A stretch of DNA of 64,000 nt. Source: Algoriphagus aestuarii (lineage in GTDB: Bacteria > Bacteroidota > Bacteroidia > Cytophagales > Cyclobacteriaceae). Position numbers and translations under genes: made by a program. The DNA lies in the NCBI GenBank assembly GCA_017051695.1, contig JAFIDK010000005.1, positions 372,001 to 436,000 of the forward strand, read 5' to 3'. The notes beneath the pieces are model-generated. The model searched no databases, was not told where the DNA came from, and worked only from the letters and a program-made list of their open reading frames with translations. Shown here piece by piece: positions 50,104 through 59,842 of this stretch (position 1 is the stretch's first letter; every line of letters starts with the position of its first letter).

Positions 50104-53100
50104 CAGTTGATGAGATAGTTAATTTCTAAGACATTGATTTGATAATTGTATCTGCTTTCCAGGTACTGAAGTGTGATATTCATGGAGTTTTCCATCAGTT
50201 GCACGTACTGCAAAAAGTCGATTTCACCTTCTTGGTAAGATCTCTGTGCCTGCTCCATGAGTTGATTTGCGAGCGCCTCACCCTCTTCCTCATAATATCG
50301 GATCACTTCTGAATTTTGATCCAATTTGTATTGGGTCTGAATGTATTGGGCATTTAACCTTTTCTGGTAATTCTGAGCTTCGAATTCCATCATTTCCTTG
50401 TGAAACTCACTAGCTCTAACCTGGGATCGCTGTGCTCCAAAAAACAAAGGCACCGTAATCCCCCCTTGGAAACCAGGATAAACTTTGGACTCGGGATAAG
50501 AATTGGTTCCCCTGAAAACATCAATCTGCAGATCCGGAAGTAATTTCCTCCGCTCCACCTGGACTTGATGATCAGCTTGACTCAACGCTGATTCGTAATA
50601 ATTTACGCCGGGGTGTGACAATGCATCAAAATTCACTTCGTCGGAAAGAAACAAGTCATTCGTTACAATTTCCAGTTCTCCTTCCCAATTGAGATAAGCC
50701 TTTAAATTCTCGATCGCAACCTGATAATTCTGATTTGCCTCAGAAAGCTTCAGTGCGATCTCCCGCTGCTTTCCGGAAGCGGTTAATTTTTCCAGGTAAT
50801 TGGTTTCCCCCAGTTCAAATCTTCTGTTGGAAGCCGAAGAAAATTCTTTGTACAAACTATCCAATCGCGCGAAATGATCTTCGACTTCTTTCCAATGTAC
50901 TGCAGTCACATAGGCTTTACTCACTTCCCCTTTGAGTTTTCGTTCCTGAAGAATCAACTGGCTTTCTTTCATTGCCACTTGATCTTTGAGTACGTTTTTC
51001 TGAGCGGAATAAAGCGAGGGGAAAGCGAAAGTCTGACTTAATCCCCATTTGCTATTGGCATATCCATTTTCGGCAATATCATTTTCATCCCGAGAAAAAT
51101 AGATTTGGGTTTTATCGATATTCCATCCCGCACCGGTAGTGGCCGTTGCGGCTTCAAGTCCTTTGGACGCGGCCTGGTAGGATAAATTCTGCTCCATAGC
51201 CACTTGCAATGCTTCTTCCAGAGTCAAATGACTCGACTTCTCTTGGGCAAAAACCGAAAATCCTATTCCCAAGAAAATCAGAATAGCCAAACCGGACTTT
51301 TTAATACCCGAAAAGGAAGGTTTAGCCCCTTTTTTAAAAATCACATATAGCACGGGCAAAACAACCAATGTCAAAATAGTCGCAGAAATCAACCCTCCTA
51401 TCACTACAGTAGCCAAAGGCCGCTGGACTTCTGCTCCAGCAGAACCAGACACTGCCATCGGCAAAAAGCCCAATGCTGCAGCTGAGGCAGTCAAAAGCAC
51501 AGGTCTCAACCGCTCTTTGGCTCCGATCAGTACCAATTGCTTGATATCCGTATACTTACTTTCCATAGATTTAAAATGTTCTATCAATACGATTCCATTG
51601 AGCACGGCAATTCCGAATAGGGCAATAAAGCCGACACCAGCGGAAATACTAAATGGCAAATCCCTTATCCAGAGCAACAACACTCCTCCAATAGCGGAAA
51701 GTGGAATAGCTGAGTAAATCATGATCGCATCTCTTGCAGAGGAAAATGCGAAATACAACAAGACGAAAATCAGTACCAATGCGATAGGAACAGCAATCAT
51801 CAGACGGTTTCGCGCTTGCTGCAAATTCTCAAACTGACCACCGTAGTCAACTCTATATCCTTCTGGAATCTCAATTTGAGTTCGTATAATTTCCTGAATA
51901 TCATCCACTACAGATTGAAGATCTCGGTTTCTCACATTGACACCAACCACGATTCTTCTCTGGGTATCATCCCGCGAAATCTTCGCTGGCCCTTTGGTGT
52001 AGGAAATCGTTGCCAACTCACCTAAAGGCACGCTGCCTCCATTTGGCAACTGAACAGAAGCCAGTTCCAAATCCGAAATATCAGACCTGAATTCTTTGTC
52101 AAATCTCACAACCAGATCAAACTGTCTTTCTCCTTCAAACACCGTCCCGGCAGTTTCTCCGGCAAAACCCATTGTCACCAAGGCATTCAGATCGGAAATA
52201 TTCAGACCATATTTCGCAATTTTGCTTCGGTTGTATTCGATTTTCATCTGTGGTAAGCCATCGACTTTCTCCACAATAATATCTGCCGCTCCATCAACTC
52301 CTTGGATGGCAGCCTCGATTTCCTGGCCCGTTTTGAGCAATTGTTCCAAATCATCTCCAAACACTTTGATCGCCAAATCGGCTCTTACACCAGTGATCAA
52401 CTCATTAAATCGCATCTCAATGGGCTGTGTAAACTCATAATCCAACCCAGGGATCACTTCCAGTGCTTCTTTGAATTTATCAGCCAATTGATCTTTCGTT
52501 TCCACTGTGGTCCATTCTGATGGTGGATGAAGGGTCACAATCACATCCGTTTCTTCCATTGACATCGGGTCAGTGGGGATTTCCGCTGCCCCGATTCTGG
52601 TTACCACCTGATTTACCTCTGGGAATTTTTTAAGAATCTTTTCGATTTGGGTCATGGTTTCCACCGTATTACTCAGCGAAGTTCCAGTTTTCAGGACTGG
52701 TTGGATCACGAAATCCCCTTCATCCAAGGTGGGTACAAATTCAGAACCCATGGATGAAAACAACAACACCGCCGCAACCAACATGGCAGCAGCTGCACCC
52801 AAGACGATTTTGCCATGATCCAAAGCCCACTTAATAGTAGGTTCATAGACTTTATTAATCTGACGGATCAGTCGGGTAGAAATATTTTTAGGACCTGGAG
52901 GTGTGGATTTTAAAAACAAGGAGGAGACCACAGGGACATAGGTAAGTCCCAAAATCATCGCACCGATCAGCGCAAAACTAAAAACCTCGGCCATGGGCCG
53001 AAACATTTTCCCCTCTACACCTGAAAGTGATAAAATCGGAATAAAAACGATGATGATGATGATTTGGCCAAAGATGGCGGAATGCATCATTTTAGAAGCA

Positions 53101-54434
53101 CCGTTGAAAGCTATTTCATCTTTTTGATGCTGGATTTCCCTTTTGCTAAGCCCATCAAAGCCATGATGGACTTTGGTAAACTGGTATGCAATATACTCGA
53201 CGATGATTACCGCCCCATCGATAATAATCCCAAAATCTATCGCTCCTAAGCTCATCAGATTGGCATCTACTCCGAATATGTTCATCATGGACAAGGCAAA
53301 GAGCAAACTCAAGGGAATAATAGAGGCTACGACTAACCCTGAACGGAAATTACCCAGTAGCAAAACCACTACAAATACTACGATCAAACACCCTTCGATC
53401 AGGTTTTTTGAAATCGTGGAGGTCGTTCTACCTACCAATTCCGACCGGTCCAAAAACCCATTGATCACTATCCCTTCAGGTAAACTAGGTTGGATTTCTT
53501 CCAATCTCTCCTTCACTCGTTCTATGGTTCTTTTCGAATCAGCTCCTTTCAACATCATCACCTGTCCAAGGACTTTTTCTCCTTCTCCATTCCCCGTAAT
53601 CGCTCCAAAACGGTTGGCATGACCAAATCCCACCTCCGCGATATCTCTGATATACACAGGGGTTCCTCCCCTTGAATCCACTACGATATTTCTGATGTCT
53701 TCCAGATTCTGGACGAGACCTTCACCTCTTATAAAAAAACTTTCATTGGTTTTCTCGATGTAACTCCCACCGGCAATGGAGTTATTCTCTTGCAACGCTT
53801 GGAATACTTGGGACAAATCAAGCCTCATGCCTTTCAACCTTTCTGGATTGATGGCAACTTCATACTGCTTCAAAAAACCTCCCCAAGTGTTTACTTCCAC
53901 AACACCTTGGATTCCTGACAGCTGTCTTCTCACAATCCAGTCCTGAATTGTCCTTAAATCAGTGATGGAATATTGATCAGAAAATTCCGGCTGAACATCC
54001 ACTACGTATTGAAAAATCTCTCCAAGACCAGTTGTAATCGGCCCCATAAATGGCTGACCAAAACCATCTGGAATACTCTCTTGGGCAATTTTGATCCGTT
54101 CTGCAATCAATTGACGAGGCAAATAGGTACCCATATCGTCCTCAAATACAATCGTCACTACGGAAAGACCGAATTTAGAAACAGACCTGATTTCTTTGAC
54201 ACCTGGCAGGTTTGCCATTTCCAACTCCACCGGATAAGTCAGGTATTTTTCCACATCCTCTGTAGCCAGATTTCTGGAAGTGGTAATGACCTGTACTTGG
54301 TTATTAGTGACATCCGGGACAGCTCCAATGGGTAAATTACTCAGTGAATAAACCCCATAAGCTATCCAAGCAGCGATAAAAAGAAAAACCAGGAGCTTAT
54401 TATGGATACTCCACTGAATGATTTTGTCTAACAT
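50103..54434 (-). CDS. CzcA-type heavy-metal RND pump fused to a CzcC/TolC-like outer-membrane factor
   Basis: About 1443 residues from MLDKIIQWSIHNK. Residues 1-1030 are an HME-type RND pump with two six-helix halves; the fourth helix reads DFGIIIDGAVIIVEY, matching the DFGxxxDGAVxxxEN signature of Zn/Co/Cd (CzcA, HME1) pumps rather than Cu/Ag pumps. After about residue 1045 a signal-peptide-like segment (LAILIFLGIGFSVFAQEK) precedes a 380-residue outer-membrane-factor domain (LTLEEALQVAMEQNLSYQAA ... coiled-coil repeats). Such fusions occur in Bacteroidetes. Coupled to the adaptor gene. Confidence 0.93.
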   Translation of the reverse strand: MLDKIIQWSIHNKLLVFLFIAAWIAYGVYSLSNLPIGAVPDVTNNQVQVITTSRNLATEDVEKYLTYPVELEMANLPGVKEIRSVSKFGLSVVTIVFEDDMGTYLPRQLIAERIKIAQESIPDGFGQPFMGPITTGLGEIFQYVVDVQPEFSDQYSITDLRTIQDWIVRRQLSGIQGVVEVNTWGGFLKQYEVAINPERLKGMRLDLSQVFQALQENNSIAGGSYIEKTNESFFIRGEGLVQNLEDIRNIVVDSRGGTPVYIRDIAEVGFGHANRFGAITGNGEGEKVLGQVMMLKGADSKRTIERVKERLEEIQPSLPEGIVINGFLDRSELVGRTTSTISKNLIEGCLIVVFVVVLLLGNFRSGLVVASIIPLSLLFALSMMNIFGVDANLMSLGAIDFGIIIDGAVIIVEYIAYQFTKVHHGFDGLSKREIQHQKDEIAFNGASKMMHSAIFGQIIIIIVFIPILSLSGVEGKMFRPMAEVFSFALIGAMILGLTYVPVVSSLFLKSTPPGPKNISTRLIRQINKVYEPTIKWALDHGKIVLGAAAAMLVAAVLLFSSMGSEFVPTLDEGDFVIQPVLKTGTSLSNTVETMTQIEKILKKFPEVNQVVTRIGAAEIPTDPMSMEETDVIVTLHPPSEWTTVETKDQLADKFKEALEVIPGLDYEFTQPIEMRFNELITGVRADLAIKVFGDDLEQLLKTGQEIEAAIQGVDGAADIIVEKVDGLPQMKIEYNRSKIAKYGLNISDLNALVTMGFAGETAGTVFEGERQFDLVVRFDKEFRSDISDLELASVQLPNGGSVPLGELATISYTKGPAKISRDDTQRRIVVGVNVRNRDLQSVVDDIQEIIRTQIEIPEGYRVDYGGQFENLQQARNRLMIAVPIALVLIFVLLYFAFSSARDAIMIYSAIPLSAIGGVLLLWIRDLPFSISAGVGFIALFGIAVLNGIVLIEHFKSMESKYTDIKQLVLIGAKERLRPVLLTASAAALGFLPMAVSGSAGAEVQRPLATVVIGGLISATILTLVVLPVLYVIFKKGAKPSFSGIKKSGLAILIFLGIGFSVFAQEKSSHLTLEEALQVAMEQNLSYQAASKGLEAATATTGAGWNIDKTQIYFSRDENDIAENGYANSKWGLSQTFAFPSLYSAQKNVLKDQVAMKESQLILQERKLKGEVSKAYVTAVHWKEVEDHFARLDSLYKEFSSASNRRFELGETNYLEKLTASGKQREIALKLSEANQNYQVAIENLKAYLNWEGELEIVTNDLFLSDEVNFDALSHPGVNYYESALSQADHQVQVERRKLLPDLQIDVFRGTNSYPESKVYPGFQGGITVPLFFGAQRSQVRASEFHKEMMEFEAQNYQKRLNAQYIQTQYKLDQNSEVIRYYEEEGEALANQLMEQAQRSYQEGEIDFLQYVQLMENSMNITLQYLESRYNYQINVLEINYLIN

Positions 54435-54494
54435 AGAATCCTCTGATTGCAAGACAAAAATCAATAATTAAACTATCAAGGAGCTTTTTAAAAC

Positions 54495-54511
54495 CTTAAG
54501 ATTACCTTAAG
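54495..54511 (-). promoter_or_regulatory. PmrA-box-like direct repeat before the efflux pump operon
   Basis: CTTAAGATTACCTTAAG on the plus strand: two CTTAAG half-sites with an 11-bp period, about 60-80 bp upstream of the pump start. It matches the YTTAAK-N5-YTTAAK layout of OmpR/PmrA-class regulators, and recurs upstream of the response regulator gene. Confidence 0.6.
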
Positions 54512-54523
54512 AATGGTCTATGG

Positions 54524-55888
54524 TCAAAAAGCGAGACAAAAGGTACTTCCTAGTCCCGTTTCGCTGAAAACGCTGATTTCTATATCGCTTTCCTGGGCTA
54601 GTTTCTTCACTATAGCCAAACCCAACCCAGTACCAGGAATCAGTTTTTCCAAAGCAGATGGGTCCCTGTAAAAGGGGTCAAAAATCTTTTTAATTGATTC
54701 GGCTGCAATGCCTTGCCCTTGATCGTTCACAAAAATCAATGGTTTTCCATCTTCCACTTTCACCTCTAATTCTATTGATCCTTCAGAATACTTAATGGCA
54801 TTCTGAATCAAGTTATTTAATATCATAACCAATGATTTTTCGCTCACCTGAACGAATACAGGCATAGATTCCTTGGTCTGAAAACGGATTTCCCTTCCCG
54901 TATCAGCCTCAAACTGAGCGGCCATTTCTTCTACAAAAGACAGGATTTCCACTTCATCCTTGGGAGTAGGAGCTCCTTTTTCTACTCTAGCCAAGGCCAA
55001 AAGCTGGTCGATCATTGCTGACATTCTATCGATGCTGCCTAATGCAGTCTGGATTTTACTGACATATTCTTCAGAAGTCCGAGGCTTTCTGATCAATACT
55101 TCCAAAGTTCCCCGCAAAACCGAAAGTGGCGTTCTCAACTCATGGGATGCATCTGAGGTGAATTGTTTTTCCCTGATGATCGATTGTTCAAGGCGATTAA
55201 GAAGGTCATTGATGGATCTGGTCAGTTGGCCGATCTCATCCTCCTGATCTAAAACCGGAACCCGCTCATTGAGATTGCTTTGACTGATTTGATTGGTTTT
55301 GGAGATTATCTTCTGAATAGGTTGAATGCTCTTTCCTGCCAAATACCTCATCGTTAGAAACAACGATATCAAAATCCCAGGGTATAGGAGCAATAAAATG
55401 CTTCGTAGGTTACTCAACAGTTTCTGGGCATCTTCGAAGGAAGTAGCTACCAAAAGATACCCTTCGTCCTTGCCTTTATGGTCTAAAACCATCTGTTTTT
55501 GGCGCACGTATTGGTCACCAATTTTGATGGTAGATGCTCTCTCTTTAGAAGTCCAATCCGGATGAAAAAGCAATCTATGATTTCCCAGATTTGGAGATTT
55601 ATCCATCGAATTCCCTTCCAGGTCCACAATTTCTATGAAAATCGGATTCAACTGGATATCCTGATGTTCTTCCTCCATCCATTCATCCTTGTGCATGAAT
55701 TTGATTTCGCCGTCTTCTAAAAATATCTGTCCAACATGCTTATTGGTTTCTAGCTCCAGTTCTCGGTCTATATTATCCACTACCGTAAACTCCACTACCC
55801 AATAAATCACTCCAAAAACCACCATCACGATCAATGCAGTGACTATGGTCAATCTTCTTGCTATTTTTTCTTTATAGGATAATTTCAT
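54524..55888 (-). CDS. Metal-responsive sensor histidine kinase (CusS/CzcS-like)
   Basis: 454 residues: membrane helices at 13-35 and 163-183 with a 130-residue periplasmic sensor between, HAMP (SIQPIQKIISKTNQISQSNLNERV), phosphoacceptor His249 in DASHELRTPLSVL, then NNLIQNAIKYS, VNDQGQGI and GTGLGLAIV. The periplasmic part has His/Asp/Glu residues (HKDEWMEEEHQDIQ, RLLFHPDW) that could bind metal. The start overlaps the response-regulator stop as ATGA. Directs the efflux operon downstream. Confidence 0.93.
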   Translation of the reverse strand: MKLSYKEKIARRLTIVTALIVMVVFGVIYWVVEFTVVDNIDRELELETNKHVGQIFLEDGEIKFMHKDEWMEEEHQDIQLNPIFIEIVDLEGNSMDKSPNLGNHRLLFHPDWTSKERASTIKIGDQYVRQKQMVLDHKGKDEGYLLVATSFEDAQKLLSNLRSILLLLYPGILISLFLTMRYLAGKSIQPIQKIISKTNQISQSNLNERVPVLDQEDEIGQLTRSINDLLNRLEQSIIREKQFTSDASHELRTPLSVLRGTLEVLIRKPRTSEEYVSKIQTALGSIDRMSAMIDQLLALARVEKGAPTPKDEVEILSFVEEMAAQFEADTGREIRFQTKESMPVFVQVSEKSLVMILNNLIQNAIKYSEGSIELEVKVEDGKPLIFVNDQGQGIAAESIKKIFDPFYRDPSALEKLIPGTGLGLAIVKKLAQESDIEISVFSETGLGSTFCLAF

Positions 55889-56553
55889 TTTTCCTTTGCC
55901 ATATAGCCTACTCCTCTGACCGTCTGGATGTAATCTTCCTCTTTTTGGAGATCTAATTTCTTTCTTAGGGAATTGATAAACACATCAATCACACCGGTAT
56001 TGTATTCAAAATGAATATCCCACACGCTTTCTATAATCCTGGTACGACGACAGACTTTGTTTTTGTTACGTAATAGGTATTCCAGCAGGGCAAACTCTTT
56101 TTGTGTCAAAGATACTTCCTCTCCGTTCTTATAGACTTGATGCCTTTCGGTGAATAATTCAATAGGACCTAAGGTGAATTTCTCATGCTCTCCCGCCTTT
56201 GACCGAAGCTGAACTTTAATTCTTTCGAGCAATTCCTCAAAGTGAAATGGTTTTTTGATGTAATCATTGGCACCGGATTGCAGCCCAAAAATGGTTTCGT
56301 CTACTGTGTCTTTGGCGGTTAAAAATATGATTGGAGTCAAAGGAAAATTCTTTCTGAATTGCCTGGTAATCTCTATCCCGCTAAATCCAGGAAGCATCCA
56401 GTCCAAAAGAAGTAAGTCGTAACTCCCTGATAAAGCCAGATCCAAGCCTTCTCTTCCATTCTCAGCAACATCCACGGCAAAGGCCTCCTCTTCCAATCCT
56501 TGCTTCAGGAAATTGGATATCCCAGGTTCATCCTCTACTACCAAAATTCTCAT
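55885..56553 (-). CDS. OmpR-family response regulator of the metal-efflux locus (CusR/CzcR/PmrA-like)
   Basis: 222 residues from MRILVVEDEPGISNF; an in-frame ATG eight codons upstream (56577) is a possible alternative. Receiver domain with Asp51 in LLLLDWMLPG, Thr in IFLTAKD and Lys in DYIKKPF; C-terminal winged helix (LTQKEFALLEYLLRNKNKVCRRTRIIESVW, RKKLD, IQTVRGVGYM). Overlaps the sensor kinase gene. The CTTAA-type repeat upstream of it and of the pump operon is its likely binding site, giving autoregulation. Confidence 0.93.
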   Translation of the reverse strand: MRILVVEDEPGISNFLKQGLEEEAFAVDVAENGREGLDLALSGSYDLLLLDWMLPGFSGIEITRQFRKNFPLTPIIFLTAKDTVDETIFGLQSGANDYIKKPFHFEELLERIKVQLRSKAGEHEKFTLGPIELFTERHQVYKNGEEVSLTQKEFALLEYLLRNKNKVCRRTRIIESVWDIHFEYNTGVIDVFINSLRKKLDLQKEEDYIQTVRGVGYMAKEK

Positions 56554-56638
56554 CTTCTCAGCAATTAGATCCATCATTCAAATTTGAGAGCAACAAAGCA
56601 AAATAGAGAGTTTAACCCTTTGAAGACAAAAATCAGGG

Positions 56639-56655
56639 CTTAAGATTCTCTTAAA
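56639..56655 (-). promoter_or_regulatory. PmrA-box-like direct repeat before the response regulator gene
   Basis: CTTAAGATTCTCTTAAA on the plus strand: half-sites CTTAAG and CTTAAA with an 11-bp period, 62-86 bp upstream of the regulator start depending on the start chosen. It shares CTTAAGATT-N2-CTTAA with the site before the pump operon. Confidence 0.6.
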
Positions 56656-56669
56656 TAAATGAATTAGCT

Positions 56670-56704
56670 AAAAAAATGACCTTTTATCAGATAAAAGGCC
56701 ATTT
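56670..56704 (-). terminator. Rho-independent terminator after the PepSY gene
   Basis: A 15-pair stem (AAATGACCTTTTATC against GATAAAAGGCCATTT, one G-T pair) with a one- to three-base loop; on the minus strand it is followed by T residues. It begins 6 bp past the PepSY stop and insulates the response regulator promoter. Confidence 0.8.
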
Positions 56705-56709
56705 AGTGA

Positions 56710-57933
56710 TTAAGCGACTTCCATTTTCTTTTTTGGAATTCTATTTCTGTTCGGAGATTTCTTTTTCTTCTTTTTATTTAACCAGATAAGAGTACCTGTA
56801 ATCGGAAGACTGGTAGCTACCAAACACGCTAAAAACCAAATAAACTTAGTGAACTGACCGAAAATCTCTCCTGTATGAAGTGACTTCACTGACCTGCCCA
56901 CCTGCTGTCTAAAAGGTAGATCTGAAAATAAATTCGCTTCCAAAACTTCTAAAGTCGCTCCATTGATTTTCAATTGATCAGATCCGGATCTTGCAAAAAA
57001 TCCTGTTCTATACTTACTGATGCTGACTGGCTCAGCTTGGTTTTCGGGAAGTGAAATTCTATAAATCCCTTCGTAGGCGAGGGTTTTATCGGTTGCAGCC
57101 ATCATTTCATCCAGAGTTTTGAACTCTCCATCAGGGATCATCGCCTGCTCAGGCTTTCCTTCTTGTTCATTTCTTTGACCAGGTTCCTGATAGGTATCCC
57201 AAGTCTTTTGCCAACCTTCTCTATACCATCCAAATGACCAAAAAGGTCCTGTTGCCCCCATCAAAAGAAGAAAAATCAATGAATAAAAAGCCAAGGTATT
57301 ATGAAGATCGTGATTGACCCTTTTCCAATTGGCATTCCATTTCACTTTTAATCCTTGTCTCCAGTTTTTTACTTTTTTAGGAAACCAAATCACAATTCCA
57401 GTCAGCACACCAAGGGTAAAAAGCAAAGTAGCGATACCATTGATCAATCTGCCTAAATCACGATTTGACATGCTTTCCAGCATCGGGGTCTCGATTCTAT
57501 CCAGCATCAACCAGCGGTGAAGGCTAAACATATAACCCATAAACTCAGCTGCAGACGTTTTAATCCCAGAATCACCTAGAACTTCACCGGTATATGGATT
57601 AACAAAATAAGTAGTCCCTCTTCCCTTCTCTCCTTCTTGCTTCAAAGTAAACTGCACACTCTGGTCTGGATCATTGTTCCAATTGACAGCTACGACATTG
57701 GATTGATATTCCGATTCCAATTTTTCTTTTAGAGTTTCGGCTGACATCCGTGTACCAGTTTCTTCAACTTGATACAATTCAGGACTGGCACTTTCTCTGA
57801 TCTCCGAATTATAGACATAAATGGTTCCGCTTAGACAAACTGCCACGACAATGATTCCAGAAATCAAACCTGCATACAGGTGGATTTCATTGATTACATG
57901 CCTGAATTTTTCCCAAAGTGTTGAATTCTTCAT
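56710..57933 (-). CDS. PepSY-associated transmembrane protein
   Basis: About 407 residues from MKNSTLWEKFRHVINEIHLYAG; the frame is open 17 codons further but without family-like sequence. Four membrane helices with the PiuB/PepSY_TM pattern: HLYAGLISGIIVVAVCLSGTIYVY, FMGYMFSLHRWLM, LINGIATLLFTLGVLTGIVIWFPKK, VNHDLHNTLAFYSLIFLLLMGATG, KSLHTGEIFGQFTKFIWFL. Histidines in helices could bind haem; relatives are linked to siderophore or iron reduction. A basic tail (NKKKKKKSPNRNR) ends the protein. Not part of the efflux operon. Confidence 0.9.
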   Translation of the reverse strand: MKNSTLWEKFRHVINEIHLYAGLISGIIVVAVCLSGTIYVYNSEIRESASPELYQVEETGTRMSAETLKEKLESEYQSNVVAVNWNNDPDQSVQFTLKQEGEKGRGTTYFVNPYTGEVLGDSGIKTSAAEFMGYMFSLHRWLMLDRIETPMLESMSNRDLGRLINGIATLLFTLGVLTGIVIWFPKKVKNWRQGLKVKWNANWKRVNHDLHNTLAFYSLIFLLLMGATGPFWSFGWYREGWQKTWDTYQEPGQRNEQEGKPEQAMIPDGEFKTLDEMMAATDKTLAYEGIYRISLPENQAEPVSISKYRTGFFARSGSDQLKINGATLEVLEANLFSDLPFRQQVGRSVKSLHTGEIFGQFTKFIWFLACLVATSLPITGTLIWLNKKKKKKSPNRNRIPKKKMEVA

Positions 57934-58123
57934 GGATATATGGAATAGGTTAATGGTTTTTAGGATGGTAGACCTAGTTATCAAACCACAAATCTAATAA
58001 ACACAATTATTATTTAGACTAATTCCAAAGTATTTTTTTTATATCAATTGTCATCTACCTGATACGTCTATCTAATTCTATTTGATTTTATTTGATATCA
58101 TCATTGATGACCCAAAAAATTCT

Positions 58124-58891
58124 ATGAAAACTTCAGCTGTTATAGCCATTTTCTTTTCCGCCTTTTTATTGTTTGCCTGCGAAAAAGATTCTGTTAAAGA
58201 AATGCCAAACGTAAGTCCGGAATTTCAGGAACTTTTAGAAAAACATGGAGACTGGTCTAAATGGGTGCATGCTAAAGCCATGAGTTTTGTGATGATACAC
58301 GAAACCAACCTGACTCAGGAGAATTACTTTATCAATTTGGACTCACGAAAAGTCAGATTGGATGCCTCTGGCTTTTCAATTGGAAAAGACGATCAGGGGA
58401 CTTGGGTAAGTCCAAACAGAGCAGCATTTGGTGGAACATCTATCAATTTTTACCACAACCTTTACTTTTATTTTTACTCGATTCCTTATGTTTTCACCGA
58501 TCCTGGAGTATCTGTTTCTCAGGTAGAAAACAAAATATTGAACGGTATTTCCTACAAAACCCTGCAGGCAAAAATGAGCCCTGGAACCGGCAGCTCACCG
58601 GATGACCAATATTTTATGCTGATCAATGAAGAGTCCGGTAGACTGGAATATTTACTTTATACAGTTTCATTCTTTGGTAACCAAAATCCCACCTTTACTG
58701 CCTTGAAATATGAAGATTACCGAAATGCCGATGGCTTGGTATTTCCAAGGTTATTGACAGGTTATACGTTTGAAAACGATTCAACCAAAGGCATAAAATA
58801 TCAGGTAAGCTTTGCAGATATCCTTCTTTTGGATGAAAAATTTGAGGATTCCATTTTTGAAAAACCAGACAATGGAGTCTATGCTGATTAG
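58124..58891 (+). CDS. DUF6503 lipoprotein
   Basis: 255 residues from MKTSAVIAIFFS, SPII signal (LLFACEKD). The family pattern is visible: LEKHGDWSKWVHAKAMSFVM near the start, GTWVSPNRAAFGG, INFYHNLYFYFYSIPYVFTDPGVSV and a late LTGYTFEND. DUF6503 proteins resemble LolA-like outer-membrane lipoprotein carriers in shape but have no proven role. It overlaps the transglutaminase gene end by 4 bp on the opposite strand. Confidence 0.82.
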   Translation: MKTSAVIAIFFSAFLLFACEKDSVKEMPNVSPEFQELLEKHGDWSKWVHAKAMSFVMIHETNLTQENYFINLDSRKVRLDASGFSIGKDDQGTWVSPNRAAFGGTSINFYHNLYFYFYSIPYVFTDPGVSVSQVENKILNGISYKTLQAKMSPGTGSSPDDQYFMLINEESGRLEYLLYTVSFFGNQNPTFTALKYEDYRNADGLVFPRLLTGYTFENDSTKGIKYQVSFADILLLDEKFEDSIFEKPDNGVYAD

Positions 58892-59748
58892 TCTTCAAGT
58901 CGTTTGATCTGGACATCCGTGTTTAATATGGAACTCCCATTTCCTGAAAATGAACCTTGGACAGGAGCTGCTAAAGGAGGTTTGGCGTGTGAAGCTAATG
59001 GCACATACCGATGATCTGTGAGCAAGCCTAAGCTTGGATCCAATCCGATCCACCCACCACCTGGAAGGTAAACCTCCAGCCAGGCATGAAGTTCATGACC
59101 CTCCGCTAAATTCGGATTGAATGCATATCCACTGACAAATCTTGTAGCCAATCCTATAGATCCCAGCAAACTCATTTGCATATAGGCCAGATCCCTGCAA
59201 GAGCCTTTTTTAGCTGACAAAGTAAACTCTGGCTCCCAAAGATCCATTTCGTGACGTAGAATATGTTCCCATTGGGAATGGATGGCTGCTGTGATCCTAG
59301 ATAAAAATCCAATGACATCCTCAGGGCCATTCCAATATTCCAACACAAAATCAAGTAATGCTTTATCCTTGGAATCCATCAGGTAATAAGCAGCTAATTC
59401 TTTTTCCAACCCTTCATATTTAAACTTAGGGAAAGATAGTGTTTCAACAGATTGAAGAAATTGATCATCTATCAAAAATGAATAGGGGTTGAATTCTTTA
59501 GTCTCCACTATCAAATCACTTTGAATCTTCAGCTTTTCACTCAAACCAAGAAACCAAACTTGCTCATAAAAATTTCCCGAAATGTCCATTCTTACATACT
59601 TTCCTTCGGGAACTGGCGATACCGTTAACTCTTGTTTTAACACGCTGAAATACAATCGATTTTGTGGACGCAAAAACAACTGATGAATTCCTAAAAAGAC
59701 CTGATTTTGGTAGGTATATTCTGTAAAGTGGTTGATTTGGAGTTTCAT
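58888..59748 (-). CDS. Transglutaminase-like cysteine protease of the ATP-grasp/alpha-E cluster
   Basis: About 286 residues from MKLQINHFTEYTYQNQV; an upstream in-frame Met is weaker. N-terminal transglutaminase N-domain (LGIHQLFLRPQNRL), then catalytic Cys in KKGSCRDLAYM, His in GHELHAWLEVYLPGGGWIGLDPS with Asp. This is the BTLCP-type family that follows the alpha-E and circularly permuted ATP-grasp genes in many genomes. The joint product is not established; peptide ligation or modification and hydrolysis is a reasonable inference. Confidence 0.9.
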   Translation of the reverse strand: MKLQINHFTEYTYQNQVFLGIHQLFLRPQNRLYFSVLKQELTVSPVPEGKYVRMDISGNFYEQVWFLGLSEKLKIQSDLIVETKEFNPYSFLIDDQFLQSVETLSFPKFKYEGLEKELAAYYLMDSKDKALLDFVLEYWNGPEDVIGFLSRITAAIHSQWEHILRHEMDLWEPEFTLSAKKGSCRDLAYMQMSLLGSIGLATRFVSGYAFNPNLAEGHELHAWLEVYLPGGGWIGLDPSLGLLTDHRYVPLASHAKPPLAAPVQGSFSGNGSSILNTDVQIKRLED

Positions 59749-59842
59749 AAGGAGTAGTGTTCTCCTTGATATCGGGAGATTAATGGACAATAGCTAATTA
59801 TCCTCTAAAAGAATCCGTATAGTTCATTAAGTGGAGTTTGAA

